Shown: one piece after another, positions 26,696 through 34,622 of the stretch
Position numbering within the stretch: position 1 is the stretch's first letter
Layout of the letters: the number at the start of each line of letters is the position of its first letter
From: RGIG4079 sp045531405
GTDB lineage: Bacteria; Bacteroidota; Bacteroidia; Bacteroidales; Muribaculaceae
DNA length: 64,000 nt
NCBI GenBank assembly: GCA_045531405.1
Contig: JAZSDX010000008.1
Span: 26,956 to 90,955, forward strand
Direction of reading: 5' to 3'
Made by a program: the position numbers and the translations under genes
The notes under the pieces: model-generated
The model's database searches: none
The model's input: only the letters and a program-made list of their open reading frames with translations
Told to the model about the DNA's origin: nothing

Positions 26696-28798
26696 TTAGC
26701 GACGTTTTTTTGCTTGTTGTTTTTGTTGCTCGCGGAGCATTGCTTGTTGCTTGCGTTGAGCTTCTTCAAGGCGAGCCATGAACCCTGATTTTTTGCGAGG
26801 TTTCTTGGCGTTGGCAAGCATTTCGGCTCTCACTTTTTGTTCATCGATAATGAATCGGAATGAATAAGTTTGAACAATAGTAATTAATAATGAGAGGAAG
26901 TAGTAGTAGCTCAAACCTGAAGCGTAGTCATTGAAGAAGAACAAGAACATTACAGGCATGAGATACATCATCCATTTCATACCGGGCATAGATGCGCCAC
27001 CGGGTTGGTTTTGCATGTTGATGTGAGTATAAATAATGTTGGTTGCAGTCATCAACAAGCAGAATAGACTCACATGGTTGCCAAAATAGGTTGAAATCAA
27101 TGGAATGTGAGTAGTCCAAGAGAATATCGCATCGGGAGCCGAAAGGTCGGTAGCCCAAAGGAATGATTGTCCACGTAGTTCAATACAAGAAGGGAAGAAT
27201 GAGAACATAGCAATGAGTATAGGCATTTGCAACAACATGGGGAGACAGCCTGAGAATGGGCTTGCTCCTGCTTTGCTATAAAGCTCCATCGTTTTTTGTT
27301 GCTTAGTCATTGCATCTTCGGGTTTAGGATATTTTTCGTTGATTTCCTTGATTTCAGGAGCCAATACGCGCATCTTTGCTTGCGAAACATAGCTCTTATA
27401 TGTGAATGGGAAGAGTATGAGCTTTACAAAAACAGTTAATATTAAAATGATGATACCATAATTTGAAATAAACCCACCAAGGAAGGTAAACACGGGGATA
27501 ATCAAATATGTGTTAATCCAACGGAACAATCCCCAACCAAGAGGTATCAAACGAGTCAATTCAAGGTCTTCTTCGGTCTTTATTTGGTCATCATAGCTTG
27601 AAAGCAAAGGGTAGAGGTTAGGTGTAAAAATCATGTCAAATGATGCAGGATTTTCAGACTTGGTAGAGTAAGAAATAATTGCATCTTTCACATCAAGGAT
27701 TTTTAGGTATCCTGGTTGATCTTTGATGTCTTTTGTTGTAACCGATGCACGCTTAATTGTGGTTTTTGGAACAATTATACTTGAGAAAAATTGATTCTTA
27801 AATGATATCCATTTCAATTCTTGCTCTAATTCTTCGCTTTGGTCACCATTTTCACTTAGATAGTCGGGGTTGTCGCCCAAATATTTATAATAAATTGTGC
27901 TGTTACGTTCTTCAAAAGTTTTGCCTTTTTCATTGCGAGCCATTTTTTGATGCCAAGACATTGTGATATCAGACATGTTTGAGGCAAATACATTCTCAAT
28001 TTTGTCTTGAACGATATCCATCTTCACGATGTAGCTTTCGCCTTTGGCAAGTGTGTAACGAATGCCCCAAGTAGCTCCACCATCAAGATTGAGTTGCATT
28101 AAGATGGAGCTGTCATTTTCGGCTACTGCCTTAAAGTTAAGGTCGCGAGTCTCGATATATCCGGCACCGGCAGGGAGTGAAAATGAATAGTAGTCGGTAT
28201 TTCCGTTATAAGGAACTACATTGGTAGTATCGCCCGAAACGTAGGTGTCATATTTCTTAAGTGTAACCTTTGCGATTTTGCCACCGTTGCTTGAAAAATC
28301 AACTTTCATTACATCGTTTTCAAGTGAGAGAGTGTCGCCTTTGCCATTCATGTATTTGGCAAAATTGCCATAAGAATCATAACGATTTATTGATGTAATG
28401 AGGGTGTCAACTGCAGCCTGTGCGACAGATTGTGGTATTTCTGCGAGGTTGTTGCTGATAATTTTTGTTACATCAACTGCAGTGTTGTTGACATTTACTG
28501 AACCGATAACCGTTGCTGAATCGCAACGAAGGTTTAGACTATTGGTAGATAAAATGTAAGAACCATCTTTTTGGGCTTCTCCGGCAGCTTTTACCATTGC
28601 AGAGAGCTTGTTTATATGGTTGGCTGTGAGAGTGTCAATAGTGGTTGCTTTGATTTCAGTTGAATTGTCGGTTTGGGTAGATTCAATCTGGGCTTTTTTA
28701 GCGGCGGCAATCTCTTCTTCTGAGGGTTGATTTATATACATAAACCCAAAGATGATTGCACCCATCAGTAGTAGCCCGAGAAGGTTGTTTTTATCCAT
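26696..28798 (-). CDS. yidC: Membrane protein insertase YidC
   Basis: A 700-residue Oxa1/YidC insertase. An N-terminal anchor (MDKNNLLGLLLMGAIIFGFMY) is followed by the large periplasmic beta domain (about 150-420). The conserved C-terminal insertase core (about 440-660) includes the YGIIILILTVFVKLILFPFTY helix with its hydrophilic-groove residue, then KEINEKYPKPEDAMTKQQK and SPFSGCLPMLLQMPI. The C-terminus is basic and helical (KQQAMLREQQKQQAKKRR), suited to ribosome contact. The long spacer after the first helix (about 30-150, Ser/Thr/Asn rich) makes it longer than enterobacterial YidC. It follows pyrG by 28 bp. Confidence 0.96.
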   Translation of the reverse strand: MDKNNLLGLLLMGAIIFGFMYINQPSEEEIAAAKKAQIESTQTDNSTEIKATTIDTLTANHINKLSAMVKAAGEAQKDGSYILSTNSLNLRCDSATVIGSVNVNNTAVDVTKIISNNLAEIPQSVAQAAVDTLITSINRYDSYGNFAKYMNGKGDTLSLENDVMKVDFSSNGGKIAKVTLKKYDTYVSGDTTNVVPYNGNTDYYSFSLPAGAGYIETRDLNFKAVAENDSSILMQLNLDGGATWGIRYTLAKGESYIVKMDIVQDKIENVFASNMSDITMSWHQKMARNEKGKTFEERNSTIYYKYLGDNPDYLSENGDQSEELEQELKWISFKNQFFSSIIVPKTTIKRASVTTKDIKDQPGYLKILDVKDAIISYSTKSENPASFDMIFTPNLYPLLSSYDDQIKTEEDLELTRLIPLGWGLFRWINTYLIIPVFTFLGGFISNYGIIILILTVFVKLILFPFTYKSYVSQAKMRVLAPEIKEINEKYPKPEDAMTKQQKTMELYSKAGASPFSGCLPMLLQMPILIAMFSFFPSCIELRGQSFLWATDLSAPDAIFSWTTHIPLISTYFGNHVSLFCLLMTATNIIYTHINMQNQPGGASMPGMKWMMYLMPVMFLFFFNDYASGLSYYYFLSLLITIVQTYSFRFIIDEQKVRAEMLANAKKPRKKSGFMARLEEAQRKQQAMLREQQKQQAKKRR

Positions 28799-28826
28799 TA
28801 CGAGTTATAAAGTTGTTAATAATTAA

Positions 28827-30443
28827 TTAGTTCTTATTTTCTTCGCCATCGGCAATGGCGGCTTTCACGAAGTCAACAATCAATGGGTTTGGACTCAAAA
28901 CGGTACTTGAATATTCGGGGTGGAATTGCACGCCTATATACCAACGTTTTTCTGGCATTTCGATTATTTCCACGAGTTTTGATTCGGGATTTATACCCAC
29001 GCATTGCATGCCATTTTGTTCAAATTGGTCGAAATATTCGTTGTTGAATTCAAAACGATGACGATGACGACCTTTGATCGTTTGCGAACCGTATATTTTA
29101 GAAACCTTTGAGTTGGGGCGCAAAGAACAATCAAAAGAACCGAGGCGAGTAGTGCCCCCCATGGTAGTGACGCTCTTTTGCTCATCCATTAAGTCAATTA
29201 CTTTGTGAGGAGTTGTTGGGTCGATTTCGGTGCTGTTGGCATCGGCGATACCGAGTACGTTACGAGCAAATTCGACAGCCATACATTGCATGCCAAGGCA
29301 GATGCCGAGTGTAGGTATGTCGTTTTCGCGACACCATTTCAATGCAATGTTTTTACCCTCTACGCCACGTTGACCTGAACCGGGAGCAACGATTATGCCA
29401 TCCATATCTTTCAACTTTTCGGCAACATTGCTTTCGTTTATTTTTTCAGATTGGAAATAGCTGACGTTGAGCTTGCGATCGTTGTAGGTAGCTGCTTGGA
29501 AAAGCGATTCTTTGATTGAGATATATGCATCGGGTAATTCTACATATTTACCTACGATACCAATTTTTACTTCTTTTTCGGCCGAAGTCATTTTGTTTAG
29601 GAATTGCATCCAAGGAGCCATGTCGGGCTCGCCTTTAACTTCAAGCCCGGTCAAACGCATAATGATTTCGTCGAGGTGTTGTTCTTTCATTTTTACCGGC
29701 ACTTCATAGATTGAAGGAACATCGATAGATTGAACAACGGCTTCGGGCGCCACATTGCAGAACAGCGCGATTTTGCGACGAACATCGGCAGGTACATCTT
29801 TTTCGGTGCGAAGCACAAGTACATCGGGTTGGATACCCATTTCCTGAAGTTTCTTAACCGAGTGTTGAGTAGGCTTGGTTTTGAGTTCTTTGGCAGCAGC
29901 CACATATGGAACGTATGCGAGGTGAACACACACGCAGTTGCGACCAAGTTCCCAGCGAAGTTGACGCACGCTTTCGATATAAGGCAATGATTCGATGTCG
30001 CCCACTGTACCACCGATTTCGGTAATGACAAAATCGAAGTTGCCGGTGTTGCCAAGGGCTTTCATGCGACGCTTAATCTCGTCGGTGATATGAGGAACCA
30101 CTTGCACGGTTTTGCCAAGATAGTCACCACGACGTTCCTTTTCGATAACATGTTTATATATGCGACCGGTGGTAACATTATTGGCACGGGTAGTTGTAAC
30201 ATTAGTGAAACGCTCATAGTGACCGAGGTCAAGGTCGGCCTCGTGTCCGTCGATGGTAACATAACATTCACCATGCTCATATGGGTTGAGCGTGCCGGGA
30301 TTTATGTTGATGTATGGGTCAAATTTTTGAATTGTAACTCTATAACCACGAGCTTTCAAAAGATTTGCAATAGATGCGGAGATTATCCCTTTGCCAAGAG
30401 ATGATACAACTCCACCAGTAACAAAGATAAATTTTGTTTCCAT
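28827..30443 (-). CDS. pyrG: CTP synthase
   Basis: A 538-residue enzyme that aminates UTP to CTP. The synthetase domain (about 1-270) opens KFIFVTGGVVSSLGKGIISAS (P-loop) and has the DPYININPGT and ITEIGGTVGDIES motifs. The class I glutamine amidotransferase domain (about 295-530) has the nucleophile Cys in GICLGMQCMAVEFAR and the His-Glu pair in GVQFHPEYSS. It forms an operon with yidC. Confidence 0.97.
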   Translation of the reverse strand: METKFIFVTGGVVSSLGKGIISASIANLLKARGYRVTIQKFDPYININPGTLNPYEHGECYVTIDGHEADLDLGHYERFTNVTTTRANNVTTGRIYKHVIEKERRGDYLGKTVQVVPHITDEIKRRMKALGNTGNFDFVITEIGGTVGDIESLPYIESVRQLRWELGRNCVCVHLAYVPYVAAAKELKTKPTQHSVKKLQEMGIQPDVLVLRTEKDVPADVRRKIALFCNVAPEAVVQSIDVPSIYEVPVKMKEQHLDEIIMRLTGLEVKGEPDMAPWMQFLNKMTSAEKEVKIGIVGKYVELPDAYISIKESLFQAATYNDRKLNVSYFQSEKINESNVAEKLKDMDGIIVAPGSGQRGVEGKNIALKWCRENDIPTLGICLGMQCMAVEFARNVLGIADANSTEIDPTTPHKVIDLMDEQKSVTTMGGTTRLGSFDCSLRPNSKVSKIYGSQTIKGRHRHRFEFNNEYFDQFEQNGMQCVGINPESKLVEIIEMPEKRWYIGVQFHPEYSSTVLSPNPLIVDFVKAAIADGEENKN

Positions 30444-30476
30444 CGATTATTAATTTTATAATTCTATATTAAAGTG

Positions 30477-30484
30477 CAAAAGTA
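30477..30484 (-). promoter_or_regulatory. -7 box (TACTTTTG) of pyrG-yidC
   Basis: A minus-strand TACTTTTG lies 33 bp upstream of the pyrG ATG. The -33 position is not clear. Confidence 0.4.
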
Positions 30485-30552
30485 CAAATAAAATGCGACA
30501 CGATATATATAAACAGAACAAAAAATGGGATAAAAAAATCGTTAAAAAGGTT

Positions 30553-30633
30553 GTGTAAAAAATCAAAATTTGAACTGCCTCTTGTTTTTACACCCCTCAG
30601 TCGCAAGCGACGGCTCTCCTAAAACAGGGGAGC
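30553..30633. repeat. Intergenic palindromic repeat block A
   Basis: Nested inverted repeats: GTGTAAAAA (30553-30561) with TTTTTACAC (30585-30593); TCGC/GCGA (30601-30610); and GCTCTCCT (30613-30620) with AGGGGAGC (30626-30633, one wobble). CCCCTCAGTCGCAAGCGAC resembles short GC-rich mobile-looking intergenic elements that recur in many bacterial genomes. It is not next to a coding region that needs it as a terminator: pyrG starts to the left and DUF554 ends to the right. Confidence 0.5.
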
Positions 30634-30734
30634 AATAAGCTGATGCATTGAGAGTTGATATTGCATCTTTGAGTTAATTGGCGTTGATTTTCAATAGGTT
30701 ACATTTGGCAATGGTCAAGAAAACTTAATATATT

Positions 30735-30830
30735 GCTCTCATTTGCACTATTGTGTCCTCTGATTGCAAGACAATCAGAGGGAGAGCATGCCTTTGCTAT
30801 TGATAATCGTACACGGCACGCCGTGTCCCT
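30735..30830. repeat. Intergenic palindromic repeat block B
   Basis: A perfect 10-bp hairpin, CCTCTGATTG / CAATCAGAGG (30757-30781, 5-nt loop), is framed by GCTCTC (30735-30740) and GAGAGC (30782-30787). About 25 bp on, ACACGGC / GCCGTGT (30811-30826) forms a second palindrome followed by CCCTAC, the form of REP-like elements. The remaining parts of the 514-bp gap (30444-30957) show nothing else I can name. Confidence 0.5.
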
Positions 30831-30957
30831 ACATTTCTTTTTGTCTTTTTACAAATTTCTGCTCATTCTGTTCTTGATTTTAACAGACTGACAGAAAAAA
30901 CATAATGGCTGATATAGTGCCGGAGGGGTTAATAGATAGAATTTTGCCCCCCTTTTG

Positions 30958-31650
30958 TTATTGGATAAGACTGATTATCAGAAACCACACTACCGGAATA
31001 AGCAATGAGGGGAGCATGTTTAGGGTTTTGCAATCCTTGAGTTTTAATAATGATAATCCCGAAGCTACAATCATCAATCCTCCTACAATGAGCAGCTCGG
31101 CCATAAGGGCCTCGCTGATGGCAGTGCTTGACACTTTTGCTACTAAATAAAATATTCCTTGCCAACAGAATAATACCGGCGCGGCAAGTATCACCCATAT
31201 GCCGTAGGTGCTGGCAAAAATGGTAGAAGTAACCAAGTCGAGTGTGGCATTGGTATATAGAAAAGTATTGTCGCCTTTTAGTGCGCTTATCACCGGCCCG
31301 AGCATAGCAAGAGGACCGATACAATATAGTAGAATGGCTGTTGATAAGCCATCGGCAAGATTAGTGCTGTTTATATTTTTTGAGCGTTTATTAATGAGAT
31401 TGGCAAAACGACCGTCGAGATTCAGCGCAGTGCCAATAACGCTACCTAATGCAATCGACACAATGAAAAGCACCGGATATTCGCTTTTGCCGAAGTTGCT
31501 AATCACGGCATTGAGCCCAATACCAAGACAAGCCAATCCAAGTGCGGTATATAATGTCTCTTTATATTTCTCCTTTATGCCTCTATTCATTACAGCACCC
31601 GCTATGCTGCCAACGATTATGGTACATGTGTTTACGATTGTTCCTAACAT
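30958..31650 (-). CDS. DUF554 family membrane protein
   Basis: A 230-residue inner-membrane protein with six to seven hydrophobic segments. The opening MLGTIVNTCTIIVGSIAGAVM, and later LGLACLGIGLNA, LYCIGPLAMLGPV and MAELLIVGGLMIVASGL, are characteristic of DUF554 (YdfK/YqgA-like). The family is predicted to be a transporter, but no substrate is established. It is flanked by the palindrome patch downstream and the oxidoreductase operon upstream; a TACCTTTG box on the minus strand suggests it has its own promoter. Confidence 0.85.
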   Translation of the reverse strand: MLGTIVNTCTIIVGSIAGAVMNRGIKEKYKETLYTALGLACLGIGLNAVISNFGKSEYPVLFIVSIALGSVIGTALNLDGRFANLINKRSKNINSTNLADGLSTAILLYCIGPLAMLGPVISALKGDNTFLYTNATLDLVTSTIFASTYGIWVILAAPVLFCWQGIFYLVAKVSSTAISEALMAELLIVGGLMIVASGLSLLKLKDCKTLNMLPSLLIPVVWFLIISLIQ

Positions 31651-31673
31651 TGTTGTACTAATTTTTTGTGCTG

Positions 31674-31681
31674 CAAAGGTA
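31674..31681 (-). promoter_or_regulatory. -7 box (TACCTTTG) of the DUF554 gene
   Basis: Minus-strand TACCTTTG, 23 bp upstream of the DUF554 ATG. No correctly spaced -33 element is seen. Confidence 0.45.
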
Positions 31682-31797
31682 CTAATTTTTTCAAAATGTG
31701 GAATTTGTAGCCAATTAAAATCAGATGGACTTAAAAAGAAAATACCCCAAGTGAAGGGCTCAGGGCATTTGTTTATGTGAAATTAAAATATTATGTA

Positions 31798-32334
31798 TTA
31801 TTTTACGAGGCTCATTCCGCGGTTGATGGCGTCTTCGTTCATTGGAATGAGGTGGTGATGACGCTCGGGGAGAGTCTTTTTCAAGCCTTTAATCACGCTC
31901 TCAATGGGGAGGAGGTTTTTGATTTTGAGTAATGCACCGAGTACTACCATGTTGTAGGCTTTGGCGTTCTCCATTTCAAAAGTCGCTTCCATTGCATCGA
32001 TGCGATAGATGTTGATGTCGGTGCGTGTGGGGGCTTTGTGAATGCCGTAAGAGTCATAAATGAGAGTGCCTCCGGGCTTTACTTTGCTCTCAAATTTGTC
32101 GAGACTTTGTTGGTTGAGAATTACTGCTGTGTCATAAGTGTCGAGCATAGGTGAACTGATTGCCGAGTCGCTGAGAATAACAGTCACGTTGGCAGTACCA
32201 CCACGTTGTTCGGGTCCGTAAGAGGGCATCCAAGTTACTTCAAGATTATCCATGAGGGCGGCATAAGCGAGAATTTTGCCCATAGAGAGCACGCCTTGTC
32301 CACCGAATCCTGCTATGATTAATTCTTCTTTCAT
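31798..32334 (-). CDS. korC: 2-oxoacid:ferredoxin oxidoreductase, gamma subunit
   Basis: A 178-residue subunit of the POR/KOR type. IIAGFGGQGVLSMGKILAYAA is the family's glycine-rich opening, and SYGPEQRGGTANVTVILSD and NAKAYNMVVLGALLKI follow. It is the CoA-handling catalytic domain partner of the alpha and beta subunits. Its ATG overlaps the beta-subunit stop by 4 bp (ATGA), indicating translational coupling. It is the last gene of the four-gene operon. Whether the substrate is 2-oxoglutarate or a branched-chain 2-oxoacid (VOR) is not settled by sequence alone. Confidence 0.88.
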   Translation of the reverse strand: MKEELIIAGFGGQGVLSMGKILAYAALMDNLEVTWMPSYGPEQRGGTANVTVILSDSAISSPMLDTYDTAVILNQQSLDKFESKVKPGGTLIYDSYGIHKAPTRTDINIYRIDAMEATFEMENAKAYNMVVLGALLKIKNLLPIESVIKGLKKTLPERHHHLIPMNEDAINRGMSLVK

Positions 32335-33098
32335 TTTACTGTATTTTTGATGTCCCCCAAGGGATATTTCTTAAACATATTTTCTTCCATCCAATCGTTT
32401 GATTGTGCCGGAGTCATTTTCCAACCGGAGTTACAAGTGCTCACTATTTCCACCATTGAAGTGCCGAGTCCATTCATAGAGTTTTCAAACGCTTGGCGAA
32501 TGGCTTTTTTTGTTTTACGCACAGCTGCAGGAGTGTGAACGGCTTGACGAGTGATGTAGCATGTGCCATCAAGTTGTGCCAATAGTGGAGCAATGGCGAG
32601 AGGATGCCCGTTGAGGTCGATGCGACGGCCATAAGGAGTTGTTGAAGTTTTCATCCCCTCAAGGGTTGTAGGAGCCATTTGTCCGCCTGTCATGCCATAT
32701 ATACCATTGTTTATGAAAATGATAGCGATGTTTTCGCTACGATTGGCAGCGTGGATTGTTTCGCAAGTACCTATTGCAGCTAGGTCACCATCACCTTGGT
32801 ATGTAAATACAAGGTTTTCGGGGTTGAGACGTTTCACTGCAGTTGCAATTGCCGGAGCGCGACCATGAGCAGCTTCAATCCAGTCGATATCTACATAGTT
32901 GTAGGCAAATACTGCACATCCCACAGGAGCAACACCGATAGCTTGTTCTTCCATTCCCATCTCCTCAAGGATTTCGGCGATAAGTTTGTGTACCACACCA
33001 TGGCTACAACCTGGGCAATAGTGCATATGATTATCTTTAAGCAAGCGAGGCTTGGCATAAACGAGGTTTTCGGGTTTGATTATATCGTTGGTATTCAT
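32331..33098 (-). CDS. korB: 2-oxoacid:ferredoxin oxidoreductase, beta (TPP) subunit
   Basis: A 255-residue thiamine-diphosphate-binding subunit. HYCPGCSHG has the C-x-x-C found in KorB-type subunits. FTYQGDGDLAAIGTCETIHA and NNGIYGMTGGQMAPTT make up the G-D-G-(x)n-N-N TPP/Mg motif. It transfers electrons from oxidative decarboxylation of a 2-oxoacid to ferredoxin. It lies 8 bp after the alpha subunit and overlaps the gamma gene. Confidence 0.9.
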   Translation of the reverse strand: MNTNDIIKPENLVYAKPRLLKDNHMHYCPGCSHGVVHKLIAEILEEMGMEEQAIGVAPVGCAVFAYNYVDIDWIEAAHGRAPAIATAVKRLNPENLVFTYQGDGDLAAIGTCETIHAANRSENIAIIFINNGIYGMTGGQMAPTTLEGMKTSTTPYGRRIDLNGHPLAIAPLLAQLDGTCYITRQAVHTPAAVRKTKKAIRQAFENSMNGLGTSMVEIVSTCNSGWKMTPAQSNDWMEENMFKKYPLGDIKNTVK

Positions 33099-33106
33099 AA
33101 TCGTGA

Positions 33107-34198
33107 TTATTTTTTAGCTTCGGGGAAATAATTAAAGAACGCATCGGAGATTTCTCCCAAATTAGGCACGATACCCCCAAGACGGCCGAAGTGATAGGTT
33201 GGTACCCGACATTGAGAGGCGAGTTTTACATCTTCAATCATCTGCCCGGCATTGAGCTCAACCACTAACATCCCTCTTACACGTTGAGACACGCGATTAA
33301 CTGCTTCGGAGGGGAATGGCCAAAGTGTGATAGGACGCACAAGCCCTACTTTTATACCTTGCTCGCGCATATCGTCAATCACCTTTTGACATATACGAGC
33401 CATTGAGCCAAATGCTACAAATAGATATTCGGCATCTTCGGTGAGGTATTCTTCGCATCGTTGCTCGTTTTGCTCAATGAGACGATATGTGCGTTGGAAG
33501 CGATTATTGTTTTCTTCCATCACAGCTGTATCGAGTTCGAGCGATGTGATGATATTTTGCTTGCGTGATGCAGGTTTACCGGTGATCGCCCAAGGACATT
33601 GCTCTGCGATTTGCTCTTTTGTGCGACGAGGACGAGCAGGTGGAAGTACTACTTTTTCCATCATTTGTCCTACGATACCATCGGCAAGAATCATAGCCGG
33701 AGTGCGATATTTGAATGCAAGGTCAAAACCGAGATAGACAAAATCGGCCATTTCTTGAACTGTTTTCGGCGCTAATACGATTAGATGATAGTCGCCATGA
33801 CCACCTCCTTTAGTTGCTTGGAAATAGTCGGCTTGAGAAGGGTGGATAGTGCCAAGTCCGGGTCCACCACGCATAACGTTTACTATCAATGCCGGTAATT
33901 CGGAAGCGGCGATAAATGAAATCCCTTCTTGTTTAAGACTCACTCCCGGGCTTGAAGATGAAGTCATGACGGCTTTGCCACATGACGCTCCACCATATAC
34001 CATGTTGATGGCTGCAACTTCACTTTCGGCTTGAAGTACCACCATGCCTGTTGTTTCCCACGGCATTTCGGCTTCGAGCGTGTCGAGAATTTCAGGTTGA
34101 GGAGTGATGGGGTAGCCGAAATAACCATCGGCACCATATCTGATAGCGGCAAGAGCGATTGCTTCATTACCTTTTAATAATTTTACTTCTTCATTCAT
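33107..34198 (-). CDS. korA: 2-oxoacid:ferredoxin oxidoreductase, alpha subunit (KorA/VorB)
   Basis: A 363-residue alpha subunit. It starts KLLKGNEAIALAAIRYGADGYFGYPITPQPE, the family's Y-P-I-T-P motif that helps bind TPP and substrate. SSSSPGVSLKQEGISFIAASELPALIVNVMRGGPGLG-type blocks are present in order. Its closest named relatives are annotated both as 3-methyl-2-oxobutanoate (VorB) and 2-oxoglutarate (KorA) subunits. The D-A-B-C order with a separate small ferredoxin subunit is the KOR-like layout. In anaerobes it feeds the reductive or split TCA branch or amino-acid fermentation. Confidence 0.88.
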   Translation of the reverse strand: MNEEVKLLKGNEAIALAAIRYGADGYFGYPITPQPEILDTLEAEMPWETTGMVVLQAESEVAAINMVYGGASCGKAVMTSSSSPGVSLKQEGISFIAASELPALIVNVMRGGPGLGTIHPSQADYFQATKGGGHGDYHLIVLAPKTVQEMADFVYLGFDLAFKYRTPAMILADGIVGQMMEKVVLPPARPRRTKEQIAEQCPWAITGKPASRKQNIITSLELDTAVMEENNNRFQRTYRLIEQNEQRCEEYLTEDAEYLFVAFGSMARICQKVIDDMREQGIKVGLVRPITLWPFPSEAVNRVSQRVRGMLVVELNAGQMIEDVKLASQCRVPTYHFGRLGGIVPNLGEISDAFFNYFPEAKK

Positions 34199-34225
34199 AA
34201 GAAAAATGCTAAATGATGAATGTGA

Positions 34226-34459
34226 TTAATCGGGAATTTTCACTCTATACACTTCTATACATCCGTCGGGGCACACGGTTGCACATGCTGAGCAACCAAT
34301 ACAATCGTCGGGATTATTCATAAATGCAAAGTGATACCCTCGATTGTTAACTTCTTTTGGTTGAAGCAATAACACATTTTTAGGACATGCAACAACGCAT
34401 AAGTCACATCCTTTGCATCGTTCTTGATTAATGGTTATTGCGCCTTTTATTTTAGCCAT
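34226..34459 (-). CDS. korD: 2-oxoacid:ferredoxin oxidoreductase, ferredoxin-type delta subunit
   Basis: A 77-residue protein with two 4Fe-4S motifs: CKGCDLCVVACP (about 17-28) and CIGCSACATVCP (about 57-68). It wires electrons from the TPP site to soluble ferredoxin. It is the first gene of the operon, 27 bp before the alpha subunit. Length and spacing match delta subunits of POR/KOR complexes. Confidence 0.92.
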   Translation of the reverse strand: MAKIKGAITINQERCKGCDLCVVACPKNVLLLQPKEVNNRGYHFAFMNNPDDCIGCSACATVCPDGCIEVYRVKIPD

Positions 34460-34498
34460 AATTGATACAAAACTAAATTAGTTCTTTGTTTTATGGTG

Positions 34499-34506
34499 CA
34501 AAAGTA
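34499..34506 (-). promoter_or_regulatory. -7 box (TACTTTTG) of the oxidoreductase operon
   Basis: Minus-strand TACTTTTG, 39 bp upstream of the delta-subunit ATG. The -33 element is not clear. Confidence 0.4.
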
Positions 34507-34584
34507 GTGAAAGTTTTTCATAATGGCAATGTTTAACATATCCTTAACCTATGACACATTTGGTATGAAAATGTGCTAAGTGGC

Positions 34585-34614
34585 TTGTTTTCTCTATAAA
34601 ATTACGTATCTTTG
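34585..34614 (+). promoter_or_regulatory. Promoter of the GT2-to-ABC operon, close to the start codon
   Basis: TTG (34585-34587) and TATCTTTG (34607-34614) are 19 bp apart. Only 8 bp separate the -7 box from the ATG at 34623, so the transcript should begin at or a few bases before the start codon. Confidence 0.65.
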
Positions 34615-34622
34615 TAATTAAT

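Noticed and set aside
34226..34459. A stand-alone ferredoxin instead of an oxidoreductase subunit
   Set aside because: The 77-residue protein sits 27 bp before the alpha subunit in the order D-A-B-C, and its double 4Fe-4S layout matches delta subunits.
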